A stretch of DNA of 64,000 bases from Bacteroidales bacterium UBA3653. GTDB taxonomy: Bacteria; Bacteroidota; Bacteroidia; Bacteroidales; Paludibacteraceae. The stretch's first letter is position 1. Every line of letters begins with the position of its first letter. Below are positions 48,695 to 58,500 of the stretch, in pieces. The notes below the pieces were generated by a model that was not told the DNA's origin, ran no database searches, and was given only the letters and a program-made list of their open reading frames with translations. Position numbers and translations under genes: made by a program. The stretch lies in assembly GCA_002373505.1 (NCBI GenBank), contig DFKE01000016.1, positions 1 through 64,000 of the forward strand, read 5' to 3'.

Positions 48695-49942
48695 ATGAAA
48701 AAATTAAGTATTGTTTTGCTTGCCGCATTGGCAATGATCTCATGCGGCAACAGTTACAAGGCTCAAGACGCCGTACTGACCAACGAGACCGACTCTGTAA
48801 ACCACGCATTGGGTGTATTGAACGGTCTGCAAATCAAGATGTACTACCTCGCTAACGACAGTAGCGACGAGGCAGTGGCAGAGTTTATCGACGCGCTCGA
48901 AAAAGCTTATTTGGACAAGGAAGAGAAGCTGAGTGATATCGAGAAGAATGCCCGTCAATTCGGTTCCTCTGTTAAATCATTCGAGAAAAAAGGTCTGGCA
49001 GAGAATGCGGCATGGACGCTGAATGAGAAGATATTCTTCCAGGGTCTGGTAAACGCCCTGTATGAAGACACCACCGTTATGAAGATTAAGGATGCGGAGA
49101 CCTTCCTGATGACGAAATATCAAGGCAAGCCGAGCACAGAAGAAGCCGGCAAAGCCATCCTCGGCAAATGCCCGAAGAGCAAGAAGGTCATTGAGTTGGA
49201 GAGCGAAATGGACTCGATCAACTATGCTTTCGGCTTGCTGAACGGAAATCAGATCCGCCCGTATATCCTTCAGGAGGATTCAACGGGCGAGGCGATTGAT
49301 GAGTTTATCGACAATATCAACATCGGTCTGAAAGAGAAGGTCCGCAACCCGCAGGTGGTATCGGCAGCAAAGAATATCGGTACGGCTATTCGCGAGCAAG
49401 AGCCGGTAGGATTGCTGGGTATTGCCGGTCTGGAGACCAACTACGACCTGATCAAGCAAGGTTTCATCAACGGTCTGTACAACTACACCGAGCAGTTTGA
49501 CATGCAGACGGCTAATCATTATGTTGACTCCGTGATCTCCTCCAAGAAATACGGAGAGACGAAAGCCGAGGGCGAGAAATTCCTGCAGGAGAACGCCTTG
49601 CGCGAAGAAGTCAAAGTGACGGAAAGCGGATTGCAATACGAGGTGCTTGTACAAGGCAAAGGTCCTAAACCGACTGCAGAACAGACTGTCAAGGTACATT
49701 ACGAAGGTACATTGGTTGACGGTACCGTTTTCGACAGCAGCTACCAGCGCGGCGAACCGATCGAGTTCCCGCTGAACGGCGTGATCAAAGGCTGGACGGA
49801 AGGATTGCAGTTGATGCCGAAGGGTTCCAAGTACAAACTGTACATCCCTTATGAGTTAGGCTACGGCGAGCGCGGTGCAGGTCAGTCTATACCGCCCTAC
49901 TCTACCTTGATCTTCACGGTTGAGTTGCTGGACATCAAATGA
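48695..49942 (+). CDS. FKBP-type peptidyl-prolyl isomerase, lipoprotein
   Basis: A 415-residue exported isomerase. Lipobox AMISC puts the lipidated Cys at 17. Two successive helical arm-like regions (SVNHALGVLNGLQI near 35 and SINYAFGLLNGNQI near 175) precede one C-terminal FKBP domain (VKVHYEGTLVDGTVFDSS, GVIKGWTEGLQLM, IPYELGYGERG). It probably assists folding of outer-membrane or periplasmic proteins. The duplicated arm is unusual for FKBP proteins, which normally have one. Confidence 0.9.
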   Translation: MKKLSIVLLAALAMISCGNSYKAQDAVLTNETDSVNHALGVLNGLQIKMYYLANDSSDEAVAEFIDALEKAYLDKEEKLSDIEKNARQFGSSVKSFEKKGLAENAAWTLNEKIFFQGLVNALYEDTTVMKIKDAETFLMTKYQGKPSTEEAGKAILGKCPKSKKVIELESEMDSINYAFGLLNGNQIRPYILQEDSTGEAIDEFIDNINIGLKEKVRNPQVVSAAKNIGTAIREQEPVGLLGIAGLETNYDLIKQGFINGLYNYTEQFDMQTANHYVDSVISSKKYGETKAEGEKFLQENALREEVKVTESGLQYEVLVQGKGPKPTAEQTVKVHYEGTLVDGTVFDSSYQRGEPIEFPLNGVIKGWTEGLQLMPKGSKYKLYIPYELGYGERGAGQSIPPYSTLIFTVELLDIK

Positions 49943-49972
49943 TCAAATGGTAAATGACTAAATTGTAAATTA
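49942..49972. repeat. intergenic AAATGGT/AAATTGT repeat
   Basis: Heptamer units between the FKBP stop and the TTG start of the second flippase. Confidence 0.85.
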
Positions 49973-49974
49973 CC

Positions 49975-51474
49975 TTGGGCGTCATCGCTAAACAATCTAT
50001 CCGTGGCACGATAGTGACCTATCTGGGCATTGCCGTAGGCATCGTCACCACGTTCTTCGTGTTAACCCGTTTCCTCACGACCGAGGAAATCGGGTTAGCG
50101 CGGGTGCTTATTGATGCCGCTACATTGTTTATCGGTCTGGCGCAGTTGGGCACTAACGCCAGCATCATCCGTTTCTACCCGTATTTCAAAGAGAAAGAGA
50201 GCGACGAGGACCACGGTTTCTTCTTCTGGGCCCTCGTTGTTCCGTTTATCGGATTTGTGCTTTTCGCTGCTCTGTACTGGGCATGCCGTGTGCCGATAGA
50301 GACGTGGTTTGGAGACAAATCGCCGATGTTTGTGGACTACTATTATTTCGTGCTGCCGCTGGCTTTCTTTATGCTCTATCAGACGATATGCGAGAGTACA
50401 TGCAATGTGCTGATGCATATTGTGGTACCGAGGGCGGTGCGCGAGCTGGTGGTACGGGTAGGGATGTTAGCCATCTATCTGCTATACGCTTTCCGGGTTG
50501 TATCCATGGACGGGTTGGTGATCGGGATATGTCTCAACTACGCGATAGCGGCCATGATCAATTTATGTTATTTTATCTCGCTCCGACATATCCGTCTTCG
50601 TCCGGACCGGCAATTCCTCCGCGCGAACGGGGGCCTCGTACGCCGCTATCTGACATACACAGGGTTCTTGATCCTGTCCGCTATCACTTCGGTTCTGGCA
50701 CCTACCCTCTCTTCTTTCTTCGTGACCGCCAAGATGGGTCTGGACAGCACGGGTATATTTGCGATAGCCACGTATATGGCGGTAATGGTAAGCGTTCCCA
50801 ACCGTTCTGTCTCGGCTATCGCCTCACCTCAGTTGTCGCGCGCGATCAAAGAACAGAATAGGGAGGAATGCTCGTTCCTTATCCGCCAGGTGACGAGAAA
50901 CATGTTGCTCATCGGCGGATTTATCCTGCTCGCCATATGGGTGAATATAGATCTTATCTTCCATATTCTGCCTAACGGTGCCACTTTCGCTACGGCGAAG
51001 AACGTGGTGCTTATCTTAGGCGTAAGCCAATTGGTTTTGGCTACGTTTACTATCTGTCTGACGGCGCTGAACTATAGCCGTTATTACGCTCTCAGTCTGG
51101 TATTGTCGCTTATCCTGACGGTCAGCGCCATATTCCTGAATAATTACCTTGTACCACTCTACGGCATGGAGGGCGCAGCGCTCAGCAACCTGTTGTCTTA
51201 CGGTCTGTATTATATACTGATTATTGCTACGGTCGTGCCGTTGGGACATTTCCACGTAGTGGACCGCAAGTGGTGGTATATCCTGCTGTTGCTGATTGTT
51301 ATTTTTGCGCTCAATGTGTTGTGGCAGTATTGTTTGCCGGAAATGAATATATGGGCGGACAGTATTCTCCGCAGCGCGGTGCTTCTGGGCAGCGGAGTAT
51401 GGATAGCCTACAAGGCTGAGTTGTCGCCGGAGATAAACCAGCAAATAGCAAACACATTACACATTAAACATTAA
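49975..51474 (+). CDS. oligosaccharide flippase (MATE/Wzx superfamily), second copy
   Basis: A 499-residue membrane protein with 12-14 helices. AKQSIRGTIVTYLGIAVGIVTTFFV opens the first helix after a TTG start; TEEIGLARVLIDAATLFIGLAQLG and MASVPNRSVSAIASPQLSRAI-like segments are family typical. It differs clearly from the first flippase at 45812, so they probably handle different glycans. It is followed by truA after 7 bases. Confidence 0.87.
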   Translation: MGVIAKQSIRGTIVTYLGIAVGIVTTFFVLTRFLTTEEIGLARVLIDAATLFIGLAQLGTNASIIRFYPYFKEKESDEDHGFFFWALVVPFIGFVLFAALYWACRVPIETWFGDKSPMFVDYYYFVLPLAFFMLYQTICESTCNVLMHIVVPRAVRELVVRVGMLAIYLLYAFRVVSMDGLVIGICLNYAIAAMINLCYFISLRHIRLRPDRQFLRANGGLVRRYLTYTGFLILSAITSVLAPTLSSFFVTAKMGLDSTGIFAIATYMAVMVSVPNRSVSAIASPQLSRAIKEQNREECSFLIRQVTRNMLLIGGFILLAIWVNIDLIFHILPNGATFATAKNVVLILGVSQLVLATFTICLTALNYSRYYALSLVLSLILTVSAIFLNNYLVPLYGMEGAALSNLLSYGLYYILIIATVVPLGHFHVVDRKWWYILLLLIVIFALNVLWQYCLPEMNIWADSILRSAVLLGSGVWIAYKAELSPEINQQIANTLHIKH

Positions 51475-51481
51475 TCATCCA

Positions 51482-52279
51482 ATGCGCTATTTTATAGAGT
51501 TTGCATATGACGGCACGGATTTCCACGGATCGCAGACGCAGCCGAATGGAAACACGGTACAGGCGGAGATGGAAGCTGCTTTCGCTACTATCCTGCGCGA
51601 GCCGGTGGCGTTGACTTTTGCCGGCAGGACCGATGCAGGAGTGCATGCAGAGAAGATGGTGGCGCATTTTGACGTAGCGAAAGCATTGCCGGTTAATTTT
51701 GCCGGACGGCTGAATAACCTGCTGCCCCGCTCCATTGCCATCAGCGGTTTACAGCGCGTTCAGGACGATGCGCATGCCCGTTTTGACGCGCAGGAGCGCA
51801 GCTATTATTACCGTATCACAACCCGCAAGGACCCCTTCCTGCATGTCAACCATACCCGTGTAGCCGCCGGTCTGGATTTTGAGGCGATGAACAAAGCGGC
51901 AAAGAGGATGATCGGGAAGCAGGATTTTGCTTCTTTCTGCCGCACTCACACGGATGTAAAGACCACTATCTGCGATGTACGCCAAGCAGAATGGGTTCAA
52001 GAGAGCGGGACGGAATGGAGGTTTGTCATTACCGCCGACCGGTTCTTGCGGAACATGGTCCGCGCGGTGGTAGGTACTCTCTTTGAAGTAGGCAAAGGCA
52101 AGATGACGGAAGAACAATTCGCCCAAGTCATTGCCGCTCACGACCGATGCAAAGCCGGTCATTCGGCACCCGCCGAGGGATTGACATTAGTAGAAATCAT
52201 TTATCCACACAATATATATATCTATGAAACACCTATTGTCTCTTTTGCTGCTTGCCGCAGCAGTTTTAGGCGCATGTAG
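51482..52279 (+). CDS. truA: tRNA pseudouridine synthase A
   Basis: A 265-residue enzyme that makes pseudouridine at positions 38-40 of tRNA anticodon arms. MRYFIEFAYDGTDFHGSQTQPNGNTVQ at the start (in part), FAGRTDAGVHAEKMVAHF near 41 with the catalytic Asp, and DRFLRNMVRAVVGTLFEVG near 181. The usual end of the protein is near TLVEIIYP; about 25 extra residues run 56 bases into the next gene and are probably an accident of the overlap. Confidence 0.95.
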   Translation: MRYFIEFAYDGTDFHGSQTQPNGNTVQAEMEAAFATILREPVALTFAGRTDAGVHAEKMVAHFDVAKALPVNFAGRLNNLLPRSIAISGLQRVQDDAHARFDAQERSYYYRITTRKDPFLHVNHTRVAAGLDFEAMNKAAKRMIGKQDFASFCRTHTDVKTTICDVRQAEWVQESGTEWRFVITADRFLRNMVRAVVGTLFEVGKGKMTEEQFAQVIAAHDRCKAGHSAPAEGLTLVEIIYPHNIYIYETPIVSFAACRSSFRRM

Positions 52280-53777
52280 TTCTGCGCCGCAGTATCAAAC
52301 AACCAGGCAGCGCGACATTGACGCTTTAACCAAAGCGGCATCATTCGAGATGCCGAAAGTGAAAGTACCTTCTTTCCCGGACAGGACATATAATGTACTG
52401 GACTACGGAGCAGATCCTACGGGCGCAGCTTTAGCCACCGAGGCGATCCAGAAAGCCATCGACGAATGTACGGAGGCAGGAGGCGGTACGGTAATTATCC
52501 CAGCAGGTATCTACACGACGGCACCGCTCACGCTCAAATCCAATGTACGTCTGTACACGGAGAAGAATAGTTTTATCATCTTCAGCCACGATCTGGACCT
52601 GTATGATATCTATGACGAGTGGTTCGAGGGCATTCCCACCAAGCGCTGCACCAGTCCGCTTAATGCACGCGGCGCGGAAAATATCGCCATCACCGGTCAT
52701 GGTACCTTCAACGGAAACGGCGACTGGTGGCGTCCGCTGAAGAAGAGCAAGATGGCTCCCGGACAATGGAAGAAACACCTGCAGGAGAAAGGCGGCGTAG
52801 TGACCGAGAAAGATATCTGGTATCCGGACAGCGCTTCTATCCTGGCGCAGAGTTACTGCGTGGACCAGAACGTGCCTGTCATCACCGACGACAGCCTCTG
52901 GCAGGTAGTCAAATCGTTCCTCCGTCCGGTAATGCTGCATTTCGTAGATTGCAAAGGCATCCTGCTGGAAGGCGTTACGTTTGAGAACAGCCCGGCATGG
53001 AACCTCCACCCGATGTGCTGCGAGAACCTGATTCTGCGCGATCTCAATGTCCGCAACCCGTGGTACAGCCAGAACGGCGATGGCGTGGATGTAGAGAGTT
53101 GCAAGAATGTTGTTATTTCTCATTGCTCGTTCGACGTAGGCGACGATGCTATCTGCATGAAGTCCGGTAAGGACAAACCCGGCCGCGACAGAGGTATCCC
53201 GACGGAGAATGTAGTAGTGGACGACTGTGTCGTTTACCACGGTCACGGCGGTTTCGTATGCGGCAGTGAGATGTCCGGAGGCATCAAGAATGTACAGGTA
53301 AGCAACAACCTCTATATCGGTACCGATGTAGGTCTGCGTTTCAAGAGCACCCGCGGCCGCGGCGGCGTGGTAGAGAATATCTATATCCGCGACGTCAATA
53401 TGGCAAATATCCCGAACGAAGGTCTTCTGTTTGACCTCTTCTACGGCGGCAAAGGAGCCGGAGAAGAGACCGAAGAGGAACTGGCAGCCCGCATGAATGC
53501 AGAGGCTCCGGAAGCAAGCGAAGAGACACCTGCGTTCAAGAATATCGTGATTGAGAACGTAACGGGTAAAAACATCAAACGCGCCATTTATTTCAACGGT
53601 CTGCCGGAGATGAAGATCCAGAATGTAACGCTGCGCAATATCACGATGAGCGCCACCGAGGGTGCACTCTTCCGCCAGACGAACGGACTGGTCATCGACA
53701 ATGTGAATATCCAAGCTCAGAAAGGCGAAGCGTTCTCGCTTGCACCGACAGTAGAGAATGTCACGATTAACAAATAA
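52224..53777 (+). CDS. GH28 polygalacturonase-like lipoprotein
   Basis: A 517-residue pectin-active glycoside hydrolase of family 28, a right-handed beta-helix. Lipobox VLGAC with Cys at 18. TYNVLDYGADPTGAAL near 55 is the family start; catalytic residues lie in NGDGVDVESC, DVGDDAICMKSG and YHGHGGFVCGSE, with substrate-binding RFKSTRGRGG near 373. It cleaves alpha-1,4-galacturonan or a related polymer at the cell surface or in the periplasm. The next gene (DUF4861) starts inside its end and is likely part of the same pathway. Confidence 0.92.
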   Translation: MKHLLSLLLLAAAVLGACSSAPQYQTTRQRDIDALTKAASFEMPKVKVPSFPDRTYNVLDYGADPTGAALATEAIQKAIDECTEAGGGTVIIPAGIYTTAPLTLKSNVRLYTEKNSFIIFSHDLDLYDIYDEWFEGIPTKRCTSPLNARGAENIAITGHGTFNGNGDWWRPLKKSKMAPGQWKKHLQEKGGVVTEKDIWYPDSASILAQSYCVDQNVPVITDDSLWQVVKSFLRPVMLHFVDCKGILLEGVTFENSPAWNLHPMCCENLILRDLNVRNPWYSQNGDGVDVESCKNVVISHCSFDVGDDAICMKSGKDKPGRDRGIPTENVVVDDCVVYHGHGGFVCGSEMSGGIKNVQVSNNLYIGTDVGLRFKSTRGRGGVVENIYIRDVNMANIPNEGLLFDLFYGGKGAGEETEEELAARMNAEAPEASEETPAFKNIVIENVTGKNIKRAIYFNGLPEMKIQNVTLRNITMSATEGALFRQTNGLVIDNVNIQAQKGEAFSLAPTVENVTINK

Positions 53778-54852
53778 TAGTCAAAAGTCAAAAGTCGAAA
53801 GCCGAAAGACTCTTTCTTCTTTGAGCGTTAGCGGTCTTTTTACTTTGAACGTAGTGGTCTTACTACTCGCGGGGTGCGCCCCGCGGGTAGCTACTTCTTT
53901 TTGGAAGATCGGCACACCCGCCGACTCCGTCAAGGAAGGGTATAAAGTTATTTATGCCGAAGGCAAGACGCGCCATTGCTATCCTATTACGGAATGGGTC
54001 TCTACCGATGAGAAGGAAGACGTCTATCATTCGCTGCACCATCACGGCGTGGCGGCAGAAAGCGAGCAGATGGCGTACCGCATCTATTTTGATAAGAAAC
54101 AAACTATTGATCCGTATTGCAAACGCACGCCGCAGTTGGAATTGGCGCAGAGTTACTGGTACCCCAATGACAGTCTTTTGGAGGCGGGCTACGGCGATGA
54201 CATTCTTCGCGTGAGCGGAACAGTAGGCGTAGGTTCTGTCAAGTATTGGAACGGCAAGAAACAGGTTCATATCGAGCCTGTAGCCGAGCGCAGCGAACGG
54301 ATTGTGAGCTCCCAAAAGGAGAAGGCTGCCGTTGAGATAGCCGTTAAAGGATGGCAAGTGCCAACAGCAAAGCGGTCTTACAGCGACAGCGGTCAGTGTA
54401 TTGACCTTAATGTCCGCTATACGATGAAAGCCGGTCACCGCGATATGCGGTGCGATGTAGTCTGTTCCGAGCCGATAGAAGGACTCTGTACCGGCGTGCA
54501 GACCATTCCGGCCAAAGGAGGCAAAGATACGGTATCTATTATTCTTCCGAACGGCGTTCTGCTGGCTTCATGGGGCACGGACTGGCCGGTCAACGACAGC
54601 GCCAAGTACGCCAAAGAGACCGTCGGTCTGGGTGTCTTTATTCCCAAAGAGTTCGCAGGAGATTTGGTTCACGACAAGCAGAATAACTTGTGCATATTAA
54701 ATTCACAAATCACAAATCACAAATCACAAATGTGCGCGACCGCACACTTCTACCTTACCTGCTGCGGAGCCACAAAAGAAAACCACCCCGTGGCAAAGAC
54801 TGCCGAAGAGTGGATTGCTTATTTAAAGAAGTGGGTAAAAGGGCTCAAATAG
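53758..54852 (+). CDS. DUF4861 family lipoprotein, pectin-utilisation context
   Basis: A 364-residue lipoprotein. DUF4861 members occur with pectin-degrading genes of Bacteroidota, and this one follows GH28 with a 20-base overlap. Lipobox LLLAGC places Cys at 40. Mature part: YHSLHHHGVAAESEQMAYRIYFDKKQ near 94, VEIAVKGWQV near 194 and FYLTCCGATKEN near the end. Nearly all of residues 7-41, that is most of the signal peptide, is encoded by GTCGAAA heptamers plus GGTCTT-type modules, so the export signal appears to be made of repeats. A second repeat lies at residues 314-325. Confidence 0.82.
   Translation: MSRLTNNSQKSKVESRKTLSSLSVSGLFTLNVVVLLLAGCAPRVATSFWKIGTPADSVKEGYKVIYAEGKTRHCYPITEWVSTDEKEDVYHSLHHHGVAAESEQMAYRIYFDKKQTIDPYCKRTPQLELAQSYWYPNDSLLEAGYGDDILRVSGTVGVGSVKYWNGKKQVHIEPVAERSERIVSSQKEKAAVEIAVKGWQVPTAKRSYSDSGQCIDLNVRYTMKAGHRDMRCDVVCSEPIEGLCTGVQTIPAKGGKDTVSIILPNGVLLASWGTDWPVNDSAKYAKETVGLGVFIPKEFAGDLVHDKQNNLCILNSQITNHKSQMCATAHFYLTCCGATKENHPVAKTAEEWIAYLKKWVKGLK
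53778..53880. repeat. repeat-built signal peptide region of the DUF4861 gene
   Basis: GTCAAAA/GTCGAAA units, then three GACTCTTT/GGTCTT modules, ending in the GCGGGGTGCGCCCCGC hairpin. It encodes KSKVESRKTLSSLSVSGLFT and the hydrophobic core after it. Confidence 0.8.
54698..54732. repeat. in-frame ACAAATC repeat in the DUF4861 gene
   Basis: Peptide NSQITNHKSQM, same family as in dxs (2). Confidence 0.9.
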
Positions 54853-54860
54853 CACTCATT

Positions 54861-54883
54861 CTCGTTACCATCTCGTTACCATT
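54861..54883 (+). repeat. 11-base tandem repeat (CTCGTTACCAT units)
   Basis: Two exact units nine bases after the DUF4861 stop codon and directly before the terminator stem. Confidence 0.9.
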
Positions 54884-54917
54884 ACGGACGTCACTGTACA
54901 GTTGATGTCCGTTTTTT
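54884..54917 (+). terminator. intrinsic terminator, overlapping the converging gene
   Basis: ACGGACGTCA, 9-base loop, TGATGTCCGT (one mismatch), six T. The stem includes the last codons of the minus-strand gene at 54891. Confidence 0.85.
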
Positions 54918-55493
54918 GTATGCCCCGTACGCCACAGCCAAAGCGGTCATGAAGAGCGCAGCCGCCCAGTTAAAATCAAGAGGACACCAGCAATAGCCGG
55001 ATTCTTCTTCACACGTACAATCGTTATCTCTCAATGTTGCTCCGCAGCTGGAGCAAACCCACTCATGCATACCCGGACCATAATAATTCTCTATGTATTC
55101 CCAATGGCAATGCTCGCATACTTCCGGATGTCCGGGTATAGTATTTTTCCGCCTTCCGGAAACTTTATTTGATGAGTGTGTTTCGCAAGTTGTTATTCCT
55201 CCCTGAACAGCAGAAGCGGCAGTATAGATACCTCTTACCTGCGTGTTATTAGAAGAGGTTTCTATAGTTCCTGCGTAGGAAGGCATATACTGCGTTCCAT
55301 AGGAACTGGTAGAACTCATCGCAGCTACCGGTGCTTGCGCCATGACAGCACGAGTTCCCATAGAAGAACGCATCGGGGCAGAGGTATGGATATACCCGTT
55401 GCGCCCTGCGCCTTTATAAGGAGAAGCATAACTTAGCGCGGAAGCACTAAGGGTGCATACTATTCCTACTAATATCAATAATACCTTTTTCAA
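54891..55493 (-). CDS. exported Cys-rich protein with C-terminal membrane anchor
   Basis: A 200-residue protein. A signal peptide (residues 1-20) is followed by a Ser/Thr/Ala/Met-rich region, then a Cys/His cluster (HPEVCEHCHWEY, WVCSSCGATLRDNDCTC, GYCWC) that looks like a zinc-binding or disulfide-rich module, and a hydrophobic helix near 176-193 with a basic tail (YKKR), as in proteins held in the membrane after sorting. TTG start. It lies 40 bases downstream of the giant surface protein and is probably in the same operon. Function unknown. Confidence 0.65.
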   Translation of the reverse strand: MKKVLLILVGIVCTLSASALSYASPYKGAGRNGYIHTSAPMRSSMGTRAVMAQAPVAAMSSTSSYGTQYMPSYAGTIETSSNNTQVRGIYTAASAVQGGITTCETHSSNKVSGRRKNTIPGHPEVCEHCHWEYIENYYGPGMHEWVCSSCGATLRDNDCTCEEESGYCWCPLDFNWAAALFMTALAVAYGAYKKRTSTVQ

Positions 55494-55514
55494 AACTAAT
55501 ACCCAATTTGTATG

Positions 55515-55529
55515 CCCTTGTCACAAGGG
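55515..55529. other. short perfect inverted repeat between the giant gene and its downstream neighbour
   Basis: CCCTTG, loop TCA, CAAGGG. No T-run follows, so it is more likely an RNA-stability or attenuation hairpin than a terminator. Confidence 0.5.
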
Positions 55530-55533
55530 GAAA

Positions 55534-58500
55534 TTATTTGCGCACTACTGCGCCGGATGCATTATACAGCACGCCGTCCTTGAGGATATATAGTTGGTTA
55601 TCCTTGATAAACTTCTGTACATGTACTTCGCTTTCCACTTCATCCACCCCGGTTGCAATCGCCGGAATATCCGCTGCAATAATCTGGAAGCGTTCGGTTA
55701 TTTCGCTGTTCGGCGCGGCGTTGAAGGTATATTCCACATCCTCGCTGAGAAGCATTTTGAAACCTGCTTCTTTATCCCACAGCATCCAGTTCTCCTCACT
55801 GTTAATATGGCTGAATGTCATCGTATAGGTCATTTCCTCGCCTGTGCGTACGCCTATGTGCGTTCCGTCTATACTATTGGTAGCATTGACTGCCAAATAA
55901 TCTTCATCTTCAACGGCAAAGACATTGAGCATGCCGTTCATCACCTTGTGTGCATCGAAACCGTCTTCATATACATAATCGAAATTCTCCGACTCCATCA
56001 TATACATATGATCACTCCATTCACCGGTTCGCAATGTCACTTGCAATGCGCCAGTCAGTTCCGTCTCCGCAGCTCTCACGCGCAAAGGAGTATTACTATT
56101 TACCGCATATTTTCCTTCCCAAACAAGTTTATTATAATCCAGTTTTATCTTGGCATCTTCGCCCGTAGCACGCACACAGAATCCTTGCATAGACGGAATA
56201 ACAGTAGGCAATGTCTCTTCTCCGAACGCACTCTTCATCAGTTTAGTTGCACCTATAGGAATAGAGATATATTGTCCGGGAGCGTTATTGCCGGCTGCTC
56301 TACGGGCAGTGACGGCTTCTGCGTCTTCGCGCGAACCGGTATTGAAGAGATAAATTGTCTTCTCCATATTCTGGAAGTCCGCGTCCTCAAAACGGGTAAT
56401 GTCTATCGGAGCAGTGAAACTGTTGGCTATCACATTAAATCCGGCTTCTTCGGATGTAGAAGTGTATGCCAGCGGAATCTGTACCGTTTCGTTTGATACT
56501 AACTGTCCGGCTTGCGAGATTAACAATCCGTCCTCGAAGAAGTCTTGGGTAGTGGCATAGCCTTTGAAGGGTTCCAAGATAAGATTCTTACGGTTGTTTT
56601 TCCATTCTCCAGTAGTTTCCTTCCAGTCATATATCCATCCGAAGAACACGGATTTTGCCTTAGTTCCTGCTACTACAGGAGATCCCACATATTGCCAAGC
56701 AGCAGGGTTCGTCAAACCTAATTGATAATCACAATATCCTATGCTAAACAACTGTACGGTAGCTTCGGGCATCGGCTCGCGGGTGTAGGGCGATATGCGG
56801 AGGTAGCCCGTCTGGCCTTTGGTAGCTCCAGTAGTACCGGCTTGGAGAATGAAATTGTCTTTGGTCGCATTTTTCACACCTCCGGCACCTACGGTCAGTC
56901 CTCCTGTCGGAGCGATAGTGACGGTAACAGGGTTGCCGGATTTATCATTCTCGATAACCAGACTATAGACGGATACTTCCTCGTCGATAACCAAGTCATG
57001 CTGCACAGAAACGACATGGCGATAATCCGGCTGCGTGTTGCGGTTCCAGTTGCCGCCCATTTGCCAGTCGGTGGTCTCGCCTGTTGTGCTTTCGCCATTG
57101 AAGATATATTCCTTACGGGCGAAGCGTGTGAGTGTTATCTCCTCGAATGCAAGCCATGCGCCGGGCACATAGGACGGGTTCTTGATTCCATAGCGGAGCG
57201 TTCCTGTGGTCTTACCTGGATCCGCCTCTATATAGACATATACATCGTTCAGATAGCGTTTGGCATCGTCAAAAGCATCTCCTGCGGAAGTCAGGTCCGT
57301 AGAGTAGTAATATCCGTCTCGCAACTCATCCGTCGGCTCCAACGGACTTACTTGGTAGGAATGATACAGGGACTGGATCGGATATCTCACATCGTTGGCA
57401 TAGATATAAGCCAACACGCTCTCCATTCCAGCTCCTGCGGTATGGCAAGCCCATGCCACATCGGCAGACGAGATACGGGAGAAAGCTTTTACTGTCAGGC
57501 GGTAGAATCCCGGCTGGAGACCGGAAATTTCGTTGTCATAGATAGCATTGGTTCCTGCTACACCGCTACGGTACTCTCCGCTTTGCTCTCCCAGTGTCAA
57601 AGCAGGGATAGTTATATCTGTCCGCTCAAAATCATTCTCTTCTACGCGGCTGCGCACTTTCTCCAGTGTCGTCACGTCTGTAGCGAAGTCATGCGAAGCC
57701 GCCTCAGCCGCTTCGCGGTTAAGAATTTCAAGGATGTGTGCCGGGTGTTCTGTATAATCTTCCATCTTCCACCGGGTGGCAGCTGCTGCATCCGCCGTCA
57801 AGGCTAATGCATCGCCGTCCAGCGTGATATATTGTCCTTTGCGGCTGTCTCCCGGATACTCATTTCCGCTCTGGAAAGTAAGGATTGTACCATCTATCAC
57901 ATTCTGCTTCCAGAGATTATAGTTGTTAGCCGCTGTGCCGTCGTCAGTGTACATCTCATGGTTGTCCGCCTCGTAGAGATATTGCTGGTTATCGACGAAG
58001 AGGAAGCGGGTGTAGAAATTAGTATTATCATTGGTATAATTACTAATACGACATGCCATACCAAAATCATCCACTATCGCCTGCGTACCCCACTTGGCTC
58101 CGCGGCTCAGATAACGGCCGTCCGCCTCTGCACGGAGGTATTTGTATCCAACCAACTCCGAGATATTGATATTACGGAAGTACCCCCAATAGTTACCGCT
58201 GAACGAGAAACGGATATAACGCGTTGTGGGAGACAATGGAATCTCATTGACAGATGTCCATTCTTTCTGTGCTTCTTCTGCCGTCCAGACAGATTTCCAC
58301 GTGCTACCATCCGAAGATTCTTTCACTTCCCACATATGGAAGCCGAATGTATCTCCACCGGTAACAACCCAAATGCCTCCTGCACTCTTATACTCGAATG
58401 ACAATCTCCCCGGCTGACCGTCAAAAGCGATGGTGAAATTCTTCTCAGCATGTTCCCAAATAAGGTCATCTACCACGACATTAGTATTTCCGACGCGGAC

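Noticed and set aside
52431..53714. Long minus-strand open frame opposite the GH28 gene
   Set aside because: Same reason: shadow of a strongly recognised gene on the other strand.
56722..57807. Plus-strand frame of 361 codons inside the giant surface protein gene
   Set aside because: Composition follows the codon bias of the real frame; no recognisable motif or ribosome binding site.
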